A stretch of DNA of 64,000 bases, taken from contig QCIZ01000002.1 in NCBI GenBank assembly GCA_003216375.1, forward strand, positions 1 to 64,000, read 5' to 3'. Origin of the DNA: Prochlorococcus sp. AG-402-O21. Its GTDB lineage: Bacteria; Cyanobacteriota; Cyanobacteriia; PCC-6307; Cyanobiaceae. Below, one piece after another: positions 29,258-38,505 of the stretch. How positions within the stretch are numbered: the stretch's first letter is position 1; every line of letters starts with the position of its first letter. A program made the position numbers and the translations under genes. Under the pieces are notes generated by a model, which worked only from the letters and a program-made list of their open reading frames with translations, ran no database searches and was not told the origin of the DNA.

Positions 29258-29280
29258 GTGTAGGTACCGGTGTAGGTACC
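29258..29280. repeat. Tandem 11-bp repeat containing GGTACC, just before the sulfite reductase frame
   Basis: GTGTAGGTACC occurs at 29258-29268 and again at 29270-29280, one base apart (12-base period). The second copy abuts the TTG at 29282. Each unit contains the 6-bp palindrome GGTACC. A possible -10 (TACAGT, 29254-29259) overlaps the first copy. The repeat is either an operator for the downstream gene or a remnant of a recombination region linked to the integrase-like segment. Confidence 0.8.
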
Positions 29281-29281
29281 A

Positions 29282-31426
29282 TTGCCCAAGATCATAGAAA
29301 TACCTGGAAGATCTGGTTTCTACCTTAGGGTTGCTGTCCCAAGAGGTAAATTAAGGGATGCTTTTGGAACATGTGATGTTGTAAAAAAAATAGGTAACAC
29401 TAAAGAAGAAGCCGAAAAGAATATAAGCTCAGCAGAAATAGCTATTCAACAAAAATTCGATGAAAAGCTCAGAGAAGAAGAAGCAAACCAGATCAATAAA
29501 TCATTACCTAAAGGCATAAGACTCGAGGCGATTAAAAAAAGTAATTCAAAAGAGGCTCCTAAAAATATAGAAAAAGACTTAAAAGATGCTGGATTCAGCA
29601 ATGCAGCTATTGAAGCTTTGATGAATTTTGAAGAAAATGAATTTAAAAATTCTGTAGAAAAAGAAGAGACTGTTCCTTCACCTTGCATCGCTAATAATTC
29701 CCCTCGAGCGAAATTCGAACAATTTAAAGCCGATAGTAATTACTTAAATGAGCCTCTTCAAAGTGAATTGATAAACGACAGCGATCACTTTACAAACGAT
29801 GCAGTACAACTACTAAAATTTCATGGTAGTTATCAACAAGATGATCGGGAACATAGAAAAAGAGGCGGCACAGGTAAAGATTGGCAAATGATGCTGAGGC
29901 TAAGAAATCCAGCTGGTTTAGTCCCAGGACCCCTTTTCATAGCATTAGATGATCTATCTGATCGACTAGGTAATAAAACGCTTAGAGCGACCACACGTCA
30001 ATGCTTCCAAATGCATGGAATAAAAAAAGACAATATTAAAGAAGTAATAGGAACAATAGTGAAGTCGATGGGATCTACCCTCGCGGCTTGTGGAGATGTC
30101 AATAGAAATGTAATGGCTCCAGCTGCTCCTTACGAAAAAGGATCATATCCCGCTGCGAGAAAATTAGCTAATGATATTGCCGATGTTTTATCACCCCAAA
30201 AAGCAGAGAAAACATACATTGATTTATGGGTTGATGGCGAGATGAAATATGCTATTAAGCCATCGCCTGAAGTAAAAAAAAGCAGAAAGCTGCAACGAAA
30301 TCATGGTGTTTTTAGTGGGGACAAAAATGAACCTTTGTATGGTGCAACCTACTTACCAAGAAAATTCAAATGTGCAACCACAGTACCAGGAGATAACTCT
30401 GTAGATATCCTTACTCATGACATAGGTCTAGTGACTTTCACGAATGCAAAAGGAGTTTTAGAAGGATGTAATGTCTACGTAGGAGGAGGTATGGGTAGAA
30501 CACACAATTTAGATACGACATTCGCGAGGGTTGCAGATCCTATTGGTTTTGTAGAAGGTAAATACATATTAGAGCTTGTTCAATCTATTCTCGCTCTGCA
30601 AAGAGATTATGGAGATAGAAAAACGAGAAGACACTCAAGACTTAAATATGTTTTGCATGACATGGGTGTGGATTGGTTTAAGAAGCAATTAACAACTAAA
30701 TATTTTACAAAACGAATTGACACCCTTAAGCACGAAGGGGATACAATACTTGAAGATTATTTAGGCTGGCATCAACAATCTGACAAATTATGGTTTGTTG
30801 GGCTACCACTATTATCAGGCAGGCTTACAGGAGAGATAAAGAAAGAGCTTAGAAATATAGTTGAAAAATATGCCTTGGATGTACGCCTAACTCCTAACCA
30901 AGATCTTTTATTGTGCAACATCGGAAATTATCAAAAAGCCAGTATAAAGAATGCATTAATTAATATAGGTTTTTCAGATCCAGGGAGCCCTGAGCCAATA
31001 GCTAGGCATGCAATGGCTTGTCCAGCTCTTCCATTATGTGGACTTGCAATGACAGAAGCAGAGAGATTTTTACCAGAGCTGTTGGAGCGAATAAACAATC
31101 AATTAAAAATTCTAGAAATCAATAAATCAATCTTAATCAGAGTAACAGGCTGTCCAAATGGATGCGCTCGGCCATACATGGCAGAATTAGCTCTTGTTGG
31201 CAGTGGTTTAAATCAATACCAACTATGGCTTGGTGGTAGTACTAATTTAAAAAGGATGGCAACCCCATATTTACAAAAGATGTCTATAAATGAATTGGAA
31301 AAAACATTAGAGCCATTATTCCTTAGCTGGAAAAACACTGGGACTTCATCAAGCCTTGGAGATCATGTGACTAAACTTGGCACTGAAAGCGTAATGTCTT
31401 TGCTTACCTCAAATGCTGCTCCATAG
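29282..31426 (+). CDS. sir: Ferredoxin-dependent sulfite reductase with unusual integrase-like N-terminal extension
   Basis: Reduces sulfite to sulfide for cysteine synthesis using reduced ferredoxin. The siroheme and 4Fe-4S ligands are Cys580, Cys586 (CPALPLC) and Cys624, Cys628 (GCPNGC). KFHGSYQQDDR, LRATTRQCFQMHGI and YLPRKFKCATTVPGDNSVDI are Sir blocks. The conserved enzyme begins near residue 140 (SPRAKFEQFKADSNYL). Before it lies a segment whose residues 8-60 (GRSGFYLRVAVPRGKLRDAF then GNTKEEAE) resemble the N-terminus of tyrosine recombinases. TTG 29282 is poorly placed for ribosome binding; ATG 29621 (Met114) is an alternative start. The last 64 bases overlap the convergent VanX-like gene. 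Confidence 0.93.
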   Translation: MPKIIEIPGRSGFYLRVAVPRGKLRDAFGTCDVVKKIGNTKEEAEKNISSAEIAIQQKFDEKLREEEANQINKSLPKGIRLEAIKKSNSKEAPKNIEKDLKDAGFSNAAIEALMNFEENEFKNSVEKEETVPSPCIANNSPRAKFEQFKADSNYLNEPLQSELINDSDHFTNDAVQLLKFHGSYQQDDREHRKRGGTGKDWQMMLRLRNPAGLVPGPLFIALDDLSDRLGNKTLRATTRQCFQMHGIKKDNIKEVIGTIVKSMGSTLAACGDVNRNVMAPAAPYEKGSYPAARKLANDIADVLSPQKAEKTYIDLWVDGEMKYAIKPSPEVKKSRKLQRNHGVFSGDKNEPLYGATYLPRKFKCATTVPGDNSVDILTHDIGLVTFTNAKGVLEGCNVYVGGGMGRTHNLDTTFARVADPIGFVEGKYILELVQSILALQRDYGDRKTRRHSRLKYVLHDMGVDWFKKQLTTKYFTKRIDTLKHEGDTILEDYLGWHQQSDKLWFVGLPLLSGRLTGEIKKELRNIVEKYALDVRLTPNQDLLLCNIGNYQKASIKNALINIGFSDPGSPEPIARHAMACPALPLCGLAMTEAERFLPELLERINNQLKILEINKSILIRVTGCPNGCARPYMAELALVGSGLNQYQLWLGGSTNLKRMATPYLQKMSINELEKTLEPLFLSWKNTGTSSSLGDHVTKLGTESVMSLLTSNAAP

Positions 31427-32118
31427 ATAGCATTACCTTGCTTGCTTAACCAGGACCATAGTTGATCTCCATAACTAAAATGCCACCACTCGTTTGGGTG
31501 TTGAACAAATCCAACCTGTGACATAACTGAATATAAAAGAGATCTTCTTTTATGAAAAACATGATGTTTTGAGCAAGGCATCATGAAATAGTCTTTCTTA
31601 TAAAAATCAGGAGTTGATTCAGCGCCAATAAAATCAATTTCTCCGCCAAGATCTAATGGATTACCACTCATATCGGCAAGAGTCAAATCAATAGCTGAAC
31701 CTGTGCTGTGAGGAGGAGGCGTAAGAGGATTAGATGATGGTTTTGCCCAGAAACGACCAACCTCTTCAATGACATCAGTAATGTCTCTATTAGCAGAGAT
31801 ATCATTTATATCAATCCCCTTCGACATACAAGTTTCTTCAATAGTGTGATTAAACATAAATTTCTGGACAGCTATTGGTCTCCAGGCATCAAACAAAGCC
31901 AACTGTAATTGAGGATTAATCTCGAAAAGATATTGCTGGGCTTGCATTAATCTTTTCAAAACACTCCTGCGTAAAACCCATGGATCTGCTCCATTAGAAT
32001 ATGGAGCACCTAACGACATATAAGGATGTGGTGTTAATCGAAATATGGTTTCTGGAATTGAAATCAAAGGCTCATTACATTCATTTATTTTTATATTGTT
32101 CCAAGGTCTCAACTTCAT
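31363..32118 (-). CDS. D-alanyl-D-alanine dipeptidase-like, M15D (VanX/DdpX family)
   Basis: A 251-residue zinc peptidase of the VanX type, which splits D-Ala-D-Ala. LALFDAWRPIAVQ carries the conserved Arg, HSTGSAIDLTL gives the zinc His and Asp, and NEWWHFSYGD the catalytic Glu and third zinc ligand. No signal peptide is seen, so it probably acts in the cytoplasm, perhaps in wall recycling and not in antibiotic resistance; no VanH, VanA or VanRS partners are nearby. Its 3' end overlaps sir on the opposite strand by 64 bases. Confidence 0.88.
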   Translation of the reverse strand: MKLRPWNNIKINECNEPLISIPETIFRLTPHPYMSLGAPYSNGADPWVLRRSVLKRLMQAQQYLFEINPQLQLALFDAWRPIAVQKFMFNHTIEETCMSKGIDINDISANRDITDVIEEVGRFWAKPSSNPLTPPPHSTGSAIDLTLADMSGNPLDLGGEIDFIGAESTPDFYKKDYFMMPCSKHHVFHKRRSLLYSVMSQVGFVQHPNEWWHFSYGDQLWSWLSKQGNAIYGAAFEVSKDITLSVPSLVT

Positions 32119-32219
32119 GATTTATAGAAAAAATGTGTATGAAATTTCAAACGTACGAAATATTTATTAAATTCTAACCGTAAAAATAAATGAGTTCAAT
32201 ACTGATAAATAATAAAAAA

Positions 32220-34760
32220 TTAATTTAATTTATTACCAATTTTAAGTTTCTCCCACTGTTCTTTTATGAGCAAACGAAGCTGTGAATTATTTGTAAGCAT
32301 AGGATCGGAATCTAAAATATTTCGAGCCTCATTCCTTGCAAGTTCAAGTACGTCAGCATCATTAGCTAATGATGCTAGAGCAAAATCAGGTAAGCCTGAT
32401 TGTTTTGTACCTAAAACTTGTCCAGGGCCACGAAAACGCAAATCAATTTCAGAAATTTCAAAACCATCATTAGAATTCACCAAAACTTCCAATCTTTGTC
32501 GAGATAATTTATTTTTATTCTGATGACTTAGGAGACAGTAAGACTTGGAGGCTCCCCTTCCCACTCGTCCCCTTAATTGATGCAATTGAGCAAGACCAAA
32601 ACGATCAGAATCCTCTATTAGCATCACACTGGCATTTGGAACATCAACACCAACTTCTATAACTGTGGTAGAGACAAGTATATCGCTTTTTTTATTGAGA
32701 AAATTCTTAATAACTTCTTGTTTTTCTAAGCTCTTCATTTTGCCATGAAGTAATTCAACAGTAAAATCTGAAAAAATTTCAGTAGACAACTGATGATGTA
32801 CGTCAATAGCTGCACTAAGTTCAAGTTTTTCAGATTCTTCAATTAAAGGTAGAACAACATAAATTTGATGTCCTTTATTGATTTCACTTCTGATTAAATC
32901 ATATGCATAAGTTTTATCTTTTGGTGATATCAGCTGAGTATTTATAGGAGTTCGGCCAGGTGGAAGCTCATCTAATTGACTAACATCTAGATCACCATGC
33001 AAAGTAAGCGCCAAGGTCCTAGGTATGGGTGTAGCAGTCATCGTTAGCAAGTGGGGTTGTAATCCTTTGTTCAAAAGCTTATTCCTCTGCTTAACACCAA
33101 AACGATGTTGCTCATCTACAACTACAAGTCCAAGTCGCTCAAAGACAACTGGATCTTCAAACAATGCATGAGTTCCCACAAGAATTTTTGTAGAGCCATT
33201 TGCTAAATCAGTTAGAATTTGTTTACGACGAGACTTGGGTGTAGAACCAGTTAACAAATCTACATTCAACTCAAGCTGTGGAATCCATTTACTGAGTGTT
33301 TGATAATGTTGTGTAGCAAGTACCTCAGTTGGGGCCATAAAAGCACCCTGCCATCCTGATTGAACTGCAGTAAGTAGTGCTGAAATAGCAATAACAGTTT
33401 TTCCGCTACCAACATCACCTTGTAATAATCTAGACATTGGTTCAGCTTTGACTATATCTGATTCAATTTCCTTTAAAACTCTTTTTTGAGCATCTGTCAG
33501 AGAGAAAGGAAGAATGCTTAAGAATTTTCCAACTAGGCTATCAATACTTGGCTCGATACTTAATTTAGGGGAATCACTTTTCTTATGTAAATCGCGTCTT
33601 AAAAGAAGACTAAGTTGCAATAGTAAAAATTCATCGAATACAATTCTTCTTTTTGCTCTAGCCAAAGTTTTTGAATCCTCAGGATTATGAATATGAAAAA
33701 AAGCTTCCTTCTTAGTAGGGAGATCTAGTCTATTTAATGTGACTTGAGGGAGTGGATCATTTATCTCAGACGTCAAATAAAGAATCGACTGTATTAGATC
33801 TCTAAATTTATCGGCAGTAATACCTTCTGTTAAAGAATAAACAGGGAATATCTGACCAATAGTTCTAGATTTCAAATAACTATTAGGACTATCGATAATT
33901 TCTATCAAGGGATCGTTTAATGATTTGCCATATCTACTTTCTTTAACTAAACCACTTACAGCAACAGTCGCACCAACAGCATATAAACTTTGTTGAGATT
34001 TTACATAGGCAATACTCCTACCACGACTACCTGCAAAAAATCTTGTAACTTTAATTCCTCCAGTCCTATCTTTTAAAAACAATTCAAGAATAGAAAGATT
34101 TGGATTTTTAGGACTTTTAAATGAACTACATCGTCTTACTTTCGCAACGATCGTTACATTCTGACCTGCTTGAGTTTTATCTATAGTTTTCAAAGAAGTG
34201 TAATCAACATAATCACGAGGGAAATACTTTATAAGATCACGAATTAAAAAAAGGCCCAGTGTAGACAACCTCTCAGCTTGTTTTGGTCCAACACCCTTAA
34301 CAGCTGAAATCGAACTTCGCAAACTTAATAAATCTACGGAAGAACTTCTGCTAAAACTAATAGACTCATACTTTCTTCTTATTTTTAATTCGTTTGGGTC
34401 TTTTCTATCATTACTTTCTTGATACTTATAAAGACCATGAAGAGCCTGTCTTGTCTGAACTATCAGTCTACGTCTACTGTCCATAGACATAGTAGGATAA
34501 TTTTCATACTTCAAGGCTAATTCCTTTAATTTAGAAAAGTCAGTCTTAGGAAGAGCTATTGAAGGACAGGTTAACAAATATCCACTTACAAAAAATGAAA
34601 ATTTATTAGTTCTACCTTGAATATTAGTAAACCCGTGATCAACTTCAACTGTTAATGCTTGTTGCAAAGATCTAACCCATGTTATTAGTTCACCTGATTT
34701 ACTATCAGGAGTAGCTATTGAATCATTATTGCTTATATTTTGCTTGTGTCCTTCCACCAT
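32220..34760 (-). CDS. recG: ATP-dependent DNA helicase RecG
   Basis: Branch-migration helicase that rescues stalled replication forks. An OB-fold wedge domain precedes the helicase core: LLQGDVGSGKTVIAISALL (Walker A), VVDEQHRFGVKQRNKL (motif II, DEQH), TMTATPIPRTLALTL, then STTVIEVGVDVPNASVM and LHQLRGRVGRG. An extended N-terminal region of about 140 residues before SAVKGVGPKQAERL is common in cyanobacteria. Length 846. Its start overlaps the upstream gene by 28 bases. Confidence 0.96.
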   Translation of the reverse strand: MVEGHKQNISNNDSIATPDSKSGELITWVRSLQQALTVEVDHGFTNIQGRTNKFSFFVSGYLLTCPSIALPKTDFSKLKELALKYENYPTMSMDSRRRLIVQTRQALHGLYKYQESNDRKDPNELKIRRKYESISFSRSSSVDLLSLRSSISAVKGVGPKQAERLSTLGLFLIRDLIKYFPRDYVDYTSLKTIDKTQAGQNVTIVAKVRRCSSFKSPKNPNLSILELFLKDRTGGIKVTRFFAGSRGRSIAYVKSQQSLYAVGATVAVSGLVKESRYGKSLNDPLIEIIDSPNSYLKSRTIGQIFPVYSLTEGITADKFRDLIQSILYLTSEINDPLPQVTLNRLDLPTKKEAFFHIHNPEDSKTLARAKRRIVFDEFLLLQLSLLLRRDLHKKSDSPKLSIEPSIDSLVGKFLSILPFSLTDAQKRVLKEIESDIVKAEPMSRLLQGDVGSGKTVIAISALLTAVQSGWQGAFMAPTEVLATQHYQTLSKWIPQLELNVDLLTGSTPKSRRKQILTDLANGSTKILVGTHALFEDPVVFERLGLVVVDEQHRFGVKQRNKLLNKGLQPHLLTMTATPIPRTLALTLHGDLDVSQLDELPPGRTPINTQLISPKDKTYAYDLIRSEINKGHQIYVVLPLIEESEKLELSAAIDVHHQLSTEIFSDFTVELLHGKMKSLEKQEVIKNFLNKKSDILVSTTVIEVGVDVPNASVMLIEDSDRFGLAQLHQLRGRVGRGASKSYCLLSHQNKNKLSRQRLEVLVNSNDGFEISEIDLRFRGPGQVLGTKQSGLPDFALASLANDADVLELARNEARNILDSDPMLTNNSQLRLLIKEQWEKLKIGNKLN

Positions 34761-35932
34761 TCTTTATTAACCTCTTCTGCTAATGAGCGACCTTGCCAAT
34801 AGCGTTGTTGTTTAATCATACCTAAAAGTACATTTTGAAAATGTTTAATGTCAGCTCTTTTTTTTCTAAGTCTTGGATTATCAAATTCCATATCCGAGGG
34901 AGTAATTAGTAGGCAATCAATATCTAATCCTCCAGGGGCTAATGGATTATTGGTTGGTAATTTAAAAGTAAGAATATTTGATATTGATTTAGAAGAAATT
35001 AGTTGACCTGCCAAAGCAGCATCTAAGATATTAATTGGAACAAGAGTATTTACCAAGCCTGATTTTAAAAGCTCAGTATTAATGGAATCTGATAAATCAC
35101 GCAATCTTTGAACCAAAGCTGAATCTATAGAAATAATCCACTCGTATAATCCAATTGGTGATTGTGGTAAAAGTCTATTGCTTGTTAGGCCTTTAAAAGG
35201 AGGAGACTCATGAGAGGACTCCTCACTCTTTGAATCCAAGTCAATTGGATTAGATTCATCAGTCAATGCAAATATTGACTGCAAAACTTCAATATCTTTA
35301 CTTTTTAAATTAAAGGTTTCGGTGTTCTTATCATCATCTTTTAATGTCTCATACTCATTATTTTTATTCTTAATTAGAGATTCACTTTCAGATTTTGTAC
35401 TTTTCATATAAGTTTCTATATTTTCGATTGAATATGGAGCTGTTAATTCTCCATTCCATCCCTCAGTAATTGATAAGTTTTCCAATGGGGGAGTTAAACT
35501 TATATTAATTGAATTAGCTTTACTAAATGAGTATGATTTTTCAGAATCATTTTTCAAATTAAGTGCATTTGACATTTCATCTTTAGCATTATTCAAATGA
35601 CGAAAATTTTCTTCATCAATTTTCCTAGCCAACTCATTTAAATGCTCAATTGTTATAAGAGAGATATCATCTGAAACTAACTTGTCAATTTTCAACTGAA
35701 ATATCTTTCTTGAATTAACTGTTGAGAAGCCAAAATCATCACCATCTCTATCAGTGATGAGAGAGAATAATGATGTTCTGATCGTTTGAGGTAGAAAATT
35801 TCTCAGTTCCTCAAGATAAATAGACGTAACCCTATATAAATGTGGTGATATATTATTACATTTTTTCTTTAGTAAATTTATTTGATCTAAAGGATCAAAA
35901 TTAGAATCCGGTAAATACTTATTTTTAGACAA
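34733..35932 (-). CDS. Conserved hypothetical protein between tsf and recG, 399 residues
   Basis: I do not recognise a catalytic domain. The N-terminal 100 residues (ISPHLYRVTSIYLEELRNFL) and the C-terminal 150 residues (PIGLYEWIISIDSALVQRLR, SALVNTLVPINILDAAL-like, LRKKRADIKHFQNVLLGMI) look ordered. The middle, residues about 110-240, is acidic, rich in Ser, Asn and Glu and probably disordered. No signal peptide or span is seen. It sits 2 bases after tsf and overlaps recG by 28, so it is translated in the rpsB-tsf unit or right behind it. A ribosome-linked or DNA-linked role is only a guess from position. Confidence 0.75.
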   Translation of the reverse strand: MSKNKYLPDSNFDPLDQINLLKKKCNNISPHLYRVTSIYLEELRNFLPQTIRTSLFSLITDRDGDDFGFSTVNSRKIFQLKIDKLVSDDISLITIEHLNELARKIDEENFRHLNNAKDEMSNALNLKNDSEKSYSFSKANSINISLTPPLENLSITEGWNGELTAPYSIENIETYMKSTKSESESLIKNKNNEYETLKDDDKNTETFNLKSKDIEVLQSIFALTDESNPIDLDSKSEESSHESPPFKGLTSNRLLPQSPIGLYEWIISIDSALVQRLRDLSDSINTELLKSGLVNTLVPINILDAALAGQLISSKSISNILTFKLPTNNPLAPGGLDIDCLLITPSDMEFDNPRLRKKRADIKHFQNVLLGMIKQQRYWQGRSLAEEVNKEWWKDTSKI

Positions 35933-35934
35933 AA

Positions 35935-36591
35935 TTAATCCGAGGTCATTGATGCGACCTCTTCAGCGAAATCAGGTCCTTGAACCTCAATCCCCTCTCC
36001 AAGAGTATATCTAGTAAATCTGCGAACCTTTATATTCTCTCCAGTTTTACCAGCGACTTGCTTTACAAGTTCTTCAACATTTATTGAACTATCTTTTATG
36101 AATGGTTGTTCTAAGAGAGCCATCTCTTTTAATCTCTTTCCTATTCTTCCTTCAACAATTTTAGCTTTTATTTGATCAGGCTTACCTGAGAGGTCATCTC
36201 TTCCCATCTCAATGTCCTTCTCCTTGCTAGCAATAGTATCTGGAATATGATCAACACTTACATATTCAACACTTGGACAAGCTGCCACTTGCATTGAAAG
36301 ATCTCTCAAAAGGCCCTGGAACAAGTCACCTCTAGCGACAAAGTCAGTCTCACAATTCAATTCTAGAAGGACACCGACACGAGAGCCTGTATGTATATAG
36401 CTACCAACCGCTCCCTCAGCGGCAACTCTACCTGATTTCTTTTCAGCACTAGCGATACCCTTTTGTCTTAACCACTCAATAGACTTTTCCATATCACCCT
36501 TGTTTTCAACAAGGGCTTTCTTGCAGTCCATCATTCCTGCTGATGTTTTATCTCGCAATTCCTTAACGAGTTTTGCTGTTATCTCCGGCAT
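35935..36591 (-). CDS. tsf: Translation elongation factor Ts
   Basis: Nucleotide exchange factor for EF-Tu. The N-terminal UBA-like domain [27 protein letters not shown] is standard, followed by [15 protein letters not shown] with the TDFV motif that contacts EF-Tu. Length 218 is the short cyanobacterial/chloroplast type. It follows rpsB by 58 bases, the usual rpsB-tsf operon. Confidence 0.97.
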   Translation of the reverse strand: MPEITAKLVKELRDKTSAGMMDCKKALVENKGDMEKSIEWLRQKGIASAEKKSGRVAAEGAVGSYIHTGSRVGVLLELNCETDFVARGDLFQGLLRDLSMQVAACPSVEYVSVDHIPDTIASKEKDIEMGRDDLSGKPDQIKAKIVEGRIGKRLKEMALLEQPFIKDSSINVEELVKQVAGKTGENIKVRRFTRYTLGEGIEVQGPDFAEEVASMTSD

Positions 36592-36649
36592 TTTATTTAG
36601 GGGTAGTGAGAAATAATTTAGATAATGATTTAGAGGATAGTTAAGCTAT

Positions 36650-37342
36650 CTACTGATTAGTGCCATGTCTTCCTTCATTAATAGCATCAGCTAATCTACC
36701 CAAAACTAGTTGAACAGATCGAACAGCATCATCATTGCAGGGTATGGGAATTTCACAAAGATCTGGATCGCAATTGGTATCAAGCATTGATACCAATGGA
36801 ATATCTAGCTTCCTAGCCTCAAGAACAGCATTTGTCTCACGCCTTTGATCAACCAAGACGACAACATCAGGGAGACGTCTCATCCCCTTTAGTCCGCCTA
36901 GATATTTCTGTAATCGTTCTAGCTCTCTACGTAAAACAGCTCCTTCTTTCTTGGGGCGCATTGCAATAGCACCACTAGATTCCATCCTTTCAAGATCTTT
37001 TAGTCGATCAATTCTTGCCTTCATTGTTGTCCAATTAGTAAGCATCCCTCCCAACCATCTTTGATTGACGTAGGACGCTCCACATCTAATAGCTTCTTGA
37101 GCAACGACTTCGGAAGCTTGTTTTTTAGTTCCTACAAAAAGGAATCTTTTACCGCTTCTTGCGGCTCCTCTCGTCCATTTATAAGCACTGTTCATACAAA
37201 CAGCGGTTTTGACTAAATCAATAATATGAACCCCATTACGAGCAGAATAGATGTAACGGGACATCTTGGGGTTCCATCTTCTTGTCTGATGCCCAAAGTG
37301 AGCACCAGCTTCCATCATCTCTGAGAGAGAAACTACAGCCAT
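36650..37342 (-). CDS. rpsB: 30S ribosomal protein S2
   Basis: Structural protein of the small ribosomal subunit. The conserved opening [27 protein letters not shown] sets the start at ATG 37342; a GTG at 37372 would add ten residues (EANPEPTKN) not found in the family and is rejected. [25 protein letters not shown] and [22 protein letters not shown] are further S2 blocks. Length from the chosen start is 230. First gene of the rpsB-tsf operon. Confidence 0.96.
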   Translation of the reverse strand: MAVVSLSEMMEAGAHFGHQTRRWNPKMSRYIYSARNGVHIIDLVKTAVCMNSAYKWTRGAARSGKRFLFVGTKKQASEVVAQEAIRCGASYVNQRWLGGMLTNWTTMKARIDRLKDLERMESSGAIAMRPKKEGAVLRRELERLQKYLGGLKGMRRLPDVVVLVDQRRETNAVLEARKLDIPLVSMLDTNCDPDLCEIPIPCNDDAVRSVQLVLGRLADAINEGRHGTNQ

Positions 37343-37480
37343 GTTTTTTGTGGGTTCCGGGTTCGCCTCCACCCAACAGGGATAAATTAAATGATGATTA
37401 ATAAATCAAAACTTATTTATCACCCGAAACAGTCAGGTGTGCGGTTTTAAGTTTGCGTTACTAATCTAACAAACAATCGC
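37343..37480 (-). promoter_or_regulatory. Leader region of the rpsB-tsf operon
   Basis: About 140 bases upstream of the rpsB ATG on the minus strand. It includes a GC-richer segment (complement of 37350-37385) in which TGGGT and ACCCA blocks can pair around GGAGGCG, so the obvious ribosome-binding-like sequence is about 24 bases from the ATG and partly folded. Such an arrangement would suit autogenous control by S2, known from other bacteria, but this is inference. Confidence 0.35.
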
Positions 37481-38413
37481 TCATCGAAGCCCTAATAATG
37501 ATGCTTCTCTAAAAATTTGTCTCACACCAATCAAATTAAGAGGAAGTCTTAACAATTCCATAGCCGCACCTTGTTGGCCATTTTTGATTAAAAAAGCCAA
37601 GAGAGGTCTTATTGTCTTTGTATTAATGAGTCCACCAAAAGTTAAAAATTCCCATAGGCAACGATGTAAGAAAGTGTATTGAATAATAAATTTTACTCTC
37701 CAAGTTGGATGCTTCCGATAAAAAACCAACCCCATCTTTGCTCTCTCTTTTTCAATTCGAATTAAATGAGGAATTTGATCAAGCGCTAGTGCTGGATGCC
37801 AATGATAGCCAATAGCTTTTGGACATTTAATAAGTTTTACTCCCATATTTCTTAGTCTTTCTCCTAGCTCCAAATCTTCCCAACCATATAGCCTAAAAGA
37901 GGTATCAAAAAGGCCTGATATTTCTAAAACATTTTTATCTATAGCAACATTTCCAGTAGCGAAATAAGCCCAAGACAAGTCTTGAAGTTTAAAAGGTTCA
38001 GAATTGGGATAATTAAAATTAGAAGTATTTATGACAGATCCATAGGTAAAACATCTTCTATTACCAAGTTTTTTCCATGCTTTGAACAAGGAATCAACAT
38101 GGTTAATCAGGAAATATTTATCAACAACTAGATCACTATCTATAAAAACAATTATGTCCCCTCTCGATCTTTCAACACCAAGATTTCTTCCTAGAGCAGG
38201 CCCTCCATGTGATTGCTCAAAAAGTCTTAAATGAGGATAAGTCTCAAAATTATTTCTTAGCCAAGAGACCGTTTCATCTGTTGATCCGTCATCGACTATT
38301 ACAATTTCGAAATTTTGAATTTTATCATTCAAAATTTGGTTTTCTAATGCAACTAGACACTTTTTTAGTATCGGAAGTCTGTTGTAAGTAGGGATAACAA
38401 CGCTTATTAACAT
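37481..38413 (-). CDS. Family 2 glycosyltransferase
   Basis: A 310-residue GT-A fold transferase. SVVIPTYNRLPILKKCL opens the nucleotide-sugar domain, VDDGSTDE is at 40-46, the metal-binding DxD is represented by FIDSDLVVD, and GWEDLELGERLR carries the acidic ED pair typical of chondroitin-polymerase-like GT2 enzymes. The C-terminal 80 residues have amphipathic helices but no clear membrane span. Sugar and acceptor are unknown; capsule or lipopolysaccharide synthesis is likely. Confidence 0.85.
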   Translation of the reverse strand: MLISVVIPTYNRLPILKKCLVALENQILNDKIQNFEIVIVDDGSTDETVSWLRNNFETYPHLRLFEQSHGGPALGRNLGVERSRGDIIVFIDSDLVVDKYFLINHVDSLFKAWKKLGNRRCFTYGSVINTSNFNYPNSEPFKLQDLSWAYFATGNVAIDKNVLEISGLFDTSFRLYGWEDLELGERLRNMGVKLIKCPKAIGYHWHPALALDQIPHLIRIEKERAKMGLVFYRKHPTWRVKFIIQYTFLHRCLWEFLTFGGLINTKTIRPLLAFLIKNGQQGAAMELLRLPLNLIGVRQIFREASLLGLR

Positions 38414-38505
38414 TCTTAATTAAAAAATAAAATCAAAGCTTTAATTTAAAGACTTTAAATTAAAGGATTTAATAAAGAATATTTTTTCATTTAAATATCG
38501 ATTTA

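Noticed and set aside
31363-32118. Vancomycin resistance gene (vanX)
   Set aside because: The protein is in the VanX family, but no vanH, vanA or two-component genes are present, and Gram-negative cyanobacteria use such enzymes in wall recycling.
37343-37372. Ten-residue N-terminal extension of ribosomal protein S2 from a GTG
   Set aside because: The S2 family begins at [13 protein letters not shown]; the extension is not family-like and lies in the probable leader.
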